Assembly (NCBI GenBank): GCA_028873155.1
Contig: JAGWML010000030.1
Span: forward strand, 1-18,677
Source of the DNA: Acidobacteriota bacterium
GTDB taxonomy: Bacteria; Acidobacteriota; Terriglobia; Terriglobales; Acidobacteriaceae
Direction of reading: 5' to 3'
DNA: 18,677 nucleotides
Shown in pieces: positions 14,648-18,677 of this stretch. The notes below the pieces were generated by a model, which did not search any database, was not told the origin of the DNA, and saw nothing but the letters and a program-made list of their open reading frames with translations. A program made the position numbers and the translations under genes. Position 1 is the stretch's first letter, and each line of letters begins with the position of its first letter.

Positions 14648-17600
14648 ATGCTGCGTCGAGGTGCGTTGGTTCTGTTCCTGGCCTGCTCGATCTCTGCCTT
14701 TGCAGCGCGTCCTGTCACGGTCAGCCAGCTCGATCAGATTCTCACAGCATCCAAAACCACAACCGACGCTAATCTCGCCGCTGAAATTCAGGACCTCCAG
14801 CTCATCGAGCGTCTCACTTCCGATCGCCTCGCAAGTCTCACTTCCCAGTTACCTGGTCAGGCCAGCAGGCAGGCCTTGCAGATTCTCGCGGACACGTCGC
14901 AGTTCCAGCCCCTGCCTTCCGCTGAACTGCCGCCGCAGCCTCCGCCAGACGCCGCGGAGCAGCGCAGCATCATGGCTGGCGTCGTTGCTTACGTCAGCAA
15001 GACCATTCCGCAATTGCCGAACTTTGTAGCCGCACGCAGAACCATCCAGTTCGAAGAGACTCCCCAAATCCAGTTGGCAGAAGACTTCATTCCCTACCAG
15101 TCCTTGCACTTCGTCGCTGCATCGACTGAAACAATCCTTTATCGCGATGGCCGTGAGGTGGTGCAGCCGGGCGCCTCCAAAGCAGATGCGTCCGCCCTCG
15201 TGACCGCAGCGCTCACCACCAACGGCGTCTTCGGTCCTATCCTTGGCCTCGTGCTCCTCGATGCTGCGCAAAGCACCCTCGCGTGGAGCCATTGGGAACA
15301 CAGCGAAGCAGGAAACGAGGCCGTCTTCCGCTTCGCGATCCAAAAGGAAAAATCACACTACACGGTCGACTACTGTTGTATCGCAAACCCCTCCTCAGCC
15401 TTTGTCAGCCAGGCTGGCGCCAATCGTTCCCTGATTGCCGGTGAATCCTCGTCATATCATACCCACGTCGCGGACACTCTTCCCTTCCATGAGGTTGCGG
15501 CCTATCACGGTGAAATGGCGGTCGATCCCAGTTCAGGAGCAATCCTCCGCATCCAAATTCAGGCCGACTTCAAGCCAACTGAACCCGTTGTCTTCGCCGG
15601 CACCATCGTCTGGTATGGCACTGTCGAAATCGGCGGCAAGCCCTATATGTGCCCCACGCACAGCATCTCCATGACGCGCGCACAATCCGTCCAGGTCGAT
15701 CCCGTCTACCACGTGCCCGTCGCTCTTCAGCAGCAGCCCCTCAAGACCGCTCTCAGCGACACCACCTTCGAGGGCTATCACGTCTTCCGCGCCGATGCGC
15801 GCATTCTCACTCCAGAAGAGGCAGCCGCAACACTGGCATCCGCGCCAACAGCCAACGCCAACCCCGGCGCAGAGACCACCTTCTCGGCATCTATTCCCGC
15901 GGCGACAGAAGTGGCCGTTTCAACAATCCCTGCCACCGCACCGGCGTCTCCGCAACAGCCCCCTCAAACCGCAGCTGCTGCCGCTTCCTCCGCGACTCCG
16001 CCAGGTGCAGCGACCGAAGACACGCCGGAGATGCAATTTACTCCCTCGGACTCGCCTCCCAGCGCATCCTCTGACGCCAGTGCGGCAGGCTCAGGCTTAA
16101 CGCTCCATACGTCCACCCGCCTGGTCAACGTCGAGGTCATCGCTCTTGACAAGAAGGGCAAGCCCATCACCGATCTCGCGCCGTCCGATTTTGAGTTGAA
16201 GGACGATGGCCGGCTACAGGCCATCCGGTTCTTTTCCTCCCCATCTCCAGCCGCTGCGGCCCAGTCCTCCGCTGCACCTGCACCTGTACAGGCAGAATTT
16301 TCGAACCAGCCGGACGTTTCCACCTCCGCCAGGACTGCGCAAAACTCCACCATCCTGCTCATCGACTCCAGCAATCTCGCCTGGGACGACTTCGCAAACG
16401 TGCGCCGTCAGGCGCTTACCTTCTTCAAATCACTCCCCGCCACTGAGTCCGTCGGTCTTTACGCGCTGAATAGCCACGGCTTCCAGATTCTCGCCGAGCC
16501 CGCAACCGACCACGCCAGCATCCAGCGAACGCTTACCACCTGGGTGCCCGATGCTGCATCGCTTGCCCAGGCGCAGGATGCCGAGCGGCGCAACCTTCAG
16601 CAATTCGACTTCGTTCACAGCATCTACGACCTCACTGCGGTCAATGGCAATGCCAATCGACCCGCGGAGAGTTATACCTCAGGCGGGGCAGATGCCGGCC
16701 TCTTTTCCTCGCCCACAGATCCGCAGCTCATGAGCCTCGGCAGCAGTCCCGGCCGTAATTCCCTGCTCTTTCTCGAGCTCATCGCCCGTCATCTTGCAGC
16801 CCTGCCCGGCCACAAAAACCTTGTCTGGGTCACAAGCAACAACGTTCTGGCCGACAATCTCTCGCAGGCCGCGGCCCGTCAGGAACGCGGCTCGGAACAC
16901 ATCGACTCGCTCGCCGCCAGCGTGCAGCAGCCGCTCAACGACGCGCACGTCAGCCTCTATCCGCTTGACGCCTCCCAGATCGAGACCGCGGCCATCGGAG
17001 CCGACGTCGGTACCCGCAACGTCCTCGCCGTCGGATACACCGACCGCGATGCGCGCACCGCCCAGATGGGTGATGCAGCTGGCGGCCAGTTGCCCGGTCG
17101 CGACACCGCACGCCTGCAGCAGGATGTGAAGCCCATCGAGGGTCTCTATCGCGATCTCGCCTCAGCCACCGGCGGGCGCGCCCTGCCCCGCGCCAGCGAC
17201 ATCACTGGAGAGCTCGACACCATCGTGCGCGCCAGCGACGCAGCCTACCTGCTCAGCTTCTCTCCTGACACCCAGCCCGACAACCACTTTCACAATCTCG
17301 CGCTCACGGTTCCCGGTCGCAAAGGCATCCGCCTCCAATACCGCACCGGCTACCTCTACCAGAAACAGCCCGATACGATTCGCGACCAGTTCCGTCAGGC
17401 GCTCTGGTCCGCAGCTGACATCACCGAACTCCCCCTGCAGGCCACTCCCGTAACCGATGAAAAGGGCTTCCTGCTCAAGGTCATCGTCGGCCCCGCGGAT
17501 CTCAGCCCTGTCCCGGGCGGCAACCGCTGGAACGACTTCCTCGACCTCTTCCTCGTCAGCCGCGACGACGTCCGCAGGCAGGCGCAGGTACAGGGTGAAC

Positions 17601-17791
17601 GCATCGCGCTCCATCTCCGCACTGCAACCTGGGAAACGGTGCAAAAGCAGGGACTCGCCTTCGATCAGCGCCTGGACGCGCCGCCCGCCACCGGCACGCT
17701 TCGCCTTATCGCCATCGACGAGCGCTCCGGCAAGCTTGGCACGTTGACCATTCCCGCGGCTGCTCTCGCACAGCGTGGAAAGACTCCCTGA
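14648..17791 (+). CDS. Secreted protein with uncharacterised N-terminal half and VWFA-related C-terminal domain
   Basis: The ATG at 14648 is chosen because it begins a clean signal peptide (MLRRGALVLFLACSISAFAA, likely cut after AFA). An in-frame ATG at 14501 would prefix 49 residues without any signal and lies upstream of the candidate promoter. The mature protein is about 1020 residues. Residues about 25-390 form a region I do not recognise, with YHGEMAVDPSSGAILRIQIQ, GTVEIGGKPYMCPTHSISM and an adjacent Cys pair (VDYCCIANPS). Residues about 395-483 are an Ala/Pro/Ser/Thr-rich linker. Residues about 484-900 match the VWFA-related family common in Acidobacteria: LVNVEVIALDKKGKPITDL, ILLIDSSNLAWDDF, VQQPLNDAHVSLYPLDASQ, then ASDAAYLLSFSP and a GIRLQYRTGYLY end. 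The metal site is non-classical (D573-x-S-x-L rather than DxSxS). It ends with TGA. The function is unknown; the protein is probably periplasmic or surface-exposed. Confidence 0.82.
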   Translation: MLRRGALVLFLACSISAFAARPVTVSQLDQILTASKTTTDANLAAEIQDLQLIERLTSDRLASLTSQLPGQASRQALQILADTSQFQPLPSAELPPQPPPDAAEQRSIMAGVVAYVSKTIPQLPNFVAARRTIQFEETPQIQLAEDFIPYQSLHFVAASTETILYRDGREVVQPGASKADASALVTAALTTNGVFGPILGLVLLDAAQSTLAWSHWEHSEAGNEAVFRFAIQKEKSHYTVDYCCIANPSSAFVSQAGANRSLIAGESSSYHTHVADTLPFHEVAAYHGEMAVDPSSGAILRIQIQADFKPTEPVVFAGTIVWYGTVEIGGKPYMCPTHSISMTRAQSVQVDPVYHVPVALQQQPLKTALSDTTFEGYHVFRADARILTPEEAAATLASAPTANANPGAETTFSASIPAATEVAVSTIPATAPASPQQPPQTAAAAASSATPPGAATEDTPEMQFTPSDSPPSASSDASAAGSGLTLHTSTRLVNVEVIALDKKGKPITDLAPSDFELKDDGRLQAIRFFSSPSPAAAAQSSAAPAPVQAEFSNQPDVSTSARTAQNSTILLIDSSNLAWDDFANVRRQALTFFKSLPATESVGLYALNSHGFQILAEPATDHASIQRTLTTWVPDAASLAQAQDAERRNLQQFDFVHSIYDLTAVNGNANRPAESYTSGGADAGLFSSPTDPQLMSLGSSPGRNSLLFLELIARHLAALPGHKNLVWVTSNNVLADNLSQAAARQERGSEHIDSLAASVQQPLNDAHVSLYPLDASQIETAAIGADVGTRNVLAVGYTDRDARTAQMGDAAGGQLPGRDTARLQQDVKPIEGLYRDLASATGGRALPRASDITGELDTIVRASDAAYLLSFSPDTQPDNHFHNLALTVPGRKGIRLQYRTGYLYQKQPDTIRDQFRQALWSAADITELPLQATPVTDEKGFLLKVIVGPADLSPVPGGNRWNDFLDLFLVSRDDVRRQAQVQGERIALHLRTATWETVQKQGLAFDQRLDAPPATGTLRLIAIDERSGKLGTLTIPAAALAQRGKTP

Positions 17792-17803
17792 CGCCCCTCA
17801 CAG

Positions 17804-17830
17804 TTGGCGGCTCAGCGGCTGATTTATCCT
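17804..17830 (+). promoter_or_regulatory. Weak candidate promoter giving a near-leaderless ftcD mRNA
   Basis: TTGGCG (17804-17809), a 15-bp spacer and TATCCT (17825-17830, four of six consensus bases). The predicted transcription start would fall at or one base before the ftcD ATG at 17838. No Shine-Dalgarno sequence is visible in the 20 bases before the ATG, which fits a leaderless message but could also mean a different start or read-through from upstream. Confidence 0.25.
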
Positions 17831-17837
17831 ACTTCGC

Positions 17838-18587
17838 ATGTCCAGCACTCTCGTCGAATGTGTTCCAAACTTCTCTGAAGGCCGCGACGCCATGAAAGTG
17901 GACGCCATCGTCGAAGCCATGCGGATTCCCGGAGTCTTCCTGCTCGACCGCGAGATGGACGCCGACCACAATCGCTGCGTCATCACCCTCGTCGGCGAGC
18001 GCGAGTCCATTCAGGAAGCTGTCATTCGCGGCGCTGGCAAAGCCGCCGAACTCATCGACCTCACGCAACACAAAGGCGCACATCCCCGCATGGGCGCGAC
18101 GGACGTCGTCCCCTTCATCCCCATTGAGGGCGTCACGCTGGAGGATTGCGTCGCGATGGCCCGCCATGTCGGAGCGGAGATTGCCCGCCGCTATCAGATC
18201 CCCATCTATCTCTACGAAGCGGCCGCCACTTCGCCCGAGCGGCAGAATCTCGAAAATGTTCGCCGCGGCCAGTTCGAAGGCCTGCGCGACGAGATCGCGA
18301 CCAACCCCACCCGCAAACCTGACTTCGGCGAGCCGCGCATCCATCCCACCGCCGGCGCCACCATTGTTGGGGCACGCAAATTCCTCATCGCCTACAACAT
18401 TTTTCTCAGCTCGTCCGACGTCGACGTTGCGAAGAAGGTTGCTAAAGCTGTGCGTTTCTCCTCCGGTGGCCTGCGTTTCGTCAAAGCGGCGGGCTTCCTC
18501 GTCCGCGGCGTGGCGCAAGTCTCCATGAACCTCACCGACTTCGAGCAGACGCCCATCCATCGCGTCTTCGAACTAGTCCGCCGCTAG
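17838..18587 (+). CDS. ftcD: Glutamate formimidoyltransferase, cut short by an in-frame amber codon
   Basis: Cytosolic enzyme of histidine degradation that moves the formimino group from N-formiminoglutamate to tetrahydrofolate. The first 249 residues are well conserved: MSSTLVECVPNFSEGRD at the start, DADHNRCVITLVG at 41-53, H82 in HKGAHPRMGATDVVPFIP (the catalytic His, at the same position as in mammalian FTCD), IYLYEAAATSPER near 122-134, and GARKFLIAYNIFLSS followed by VSMNLTDFEQTPIHRVFELV. The family usually has about 300 residues in this part. The TAG at 18585 falls where Glu is expected, and the same frame continues with clear family sequence after it. As written the product lacks the end of the C-terminal subdomain. 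No Shine-Dalgarno is seen before the ATG. Confidence 0.88.
   Translation: MSSTLVECVPNFSEGRDAMKVDAIVEAMRIPGVFLLDREMDADHNRCVITLVGERESIQEAVIRGAGKAAELIDLTQHKGAHPRMGATDVVPFIPIEGVTLEDCVAMARHVGAEIARRYQIPIYLYEAAATSPERQNLENVRRGQFEGLRDEIATNPTRKPDFGEPRIHPTAGATIVGARKFLIAYNIFLSSSDVDVAKKVAKAVRFSSGGLRFVKAAGFLVRGVAQVSMNLTDFEQTPIHRVFELVRR
18585..18587 (+). other. In-frame amber codon inside ftcD
   Basis: TAG between FELVRR and AARYGAAPVSSEIVGLIP in one continuous frame. GAG (Glu) to TAG is one base change and would give VRREAARYGA, the sequence expected for the family. Confidence 0.8.
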
Positions 18588-18677
18588 GCAGCACGCTACG
18601 GCGCCGCGCCTGTCTCCAGCGAAATCGTCGGCCTCATTCCTAAACTTGCACTGGAACAGGCCGCCGAATGGTTCCTG
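18588..18677 (+). pseudogene. ftcD: 3' continuation of ftcD after the amber codon, runs off the window
   Basis: Thirty codons in the ftcD frame without another stop: AARYGAAPVSS, then EIVGLIPKLALEQAAEWFL. This matches the family's conserved SEIVGLIP-K-AL-AAEW-L block that closes the formimidoyltransferase domain. Its conservation shows that the interruption is either recent, an assembly error, or read through. The gene's true end lies outside the window. Confidence 0.8.

Noticed and set aside
17829..18560. Minus-strand open frame (243 codons) opposite ftcD
   Set aside because: It is a shadow of the well conserved ftcD frame; no motif and no ribosome binding site.
1..18677. CRISPR arrays, tRNA or rRNA genes, insertion sequences
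   Set aside because: No spaced direct repeats, cloverleaf, rRNA motif, transposase or terminal inverted repeats were recognised on either strand.

Overview
The window most likely comes from an acidobacterium of the Terriglobia/Acidobacteriaceae type. This rests on GC-rich DNA, a secreted protein with the VWFA-related domain (TIGR03436 type) that is abundant in that group, and the style of the polysaccharide export genes. No rRNA or marker gene is present, so the assignment is inference.

Layout: (1) 2-4934, plus strand: the end of a respiratory complex I operon, nuoL (5' end outside the window), nuoM and nuoN, tightly coupled. (2) 4906-8701: three GT4-family glycosyltransferases. The first is on the minus strand and overlaps nuoN tail to tail; the other two are a plus-strand pair joined by an ATGA overlap. 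The divergent gap between them holds a near-perfect 25-bp palindrome and a CRP-like TGTGA-N6-TCAC site about 41 nt upstream of the start predicted from a TATACT -10 box. (3) 8737-14403, minus strand: a polysaccharide operon read as NAD-dependent sugar epimerase, Wzz/GumC-like chain-length protein, Wza-like SLBB export protein, O-antigen ligase/Wzy-like polymerase and a DUF2334-type deacetylase. (4) 14648-17791, plus strand: a 1047-residue secreted protein with a novel-looking N-terminal half and a VWFA-related C-terminal half. (5) 17838-window end: glutamate formimidoyltransferase (ftcD).

The glycosyltransferases, epimerase, polymerase, export proteins and deacetylase together look like a Wzy-dependent exopolysaccharide or capsule locus. 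No flippase (Wzx) or priming transferase lies in the window.

The most notable features are genetic lesions. The wzz frame has an in-frame amber codon (12640-12642) with family-like sequence on both sides. The same frame then runs without a stop through the second Wzz membrane helix into a Wza-like signal segment, and an apparent 1-nt frameshift near 11674 separates this from the Wza body. This suggests an ancestral Wzz-Wza fusion, now broken. The ftcD gene also has an in-frame amber codon (18585-18587), and recognisable ftcD sequence continues to the window edge. TAG otherwise appears to act as a normal terminator here. Recent inactivation, assembly error and amber suppression remain the competing explanations.
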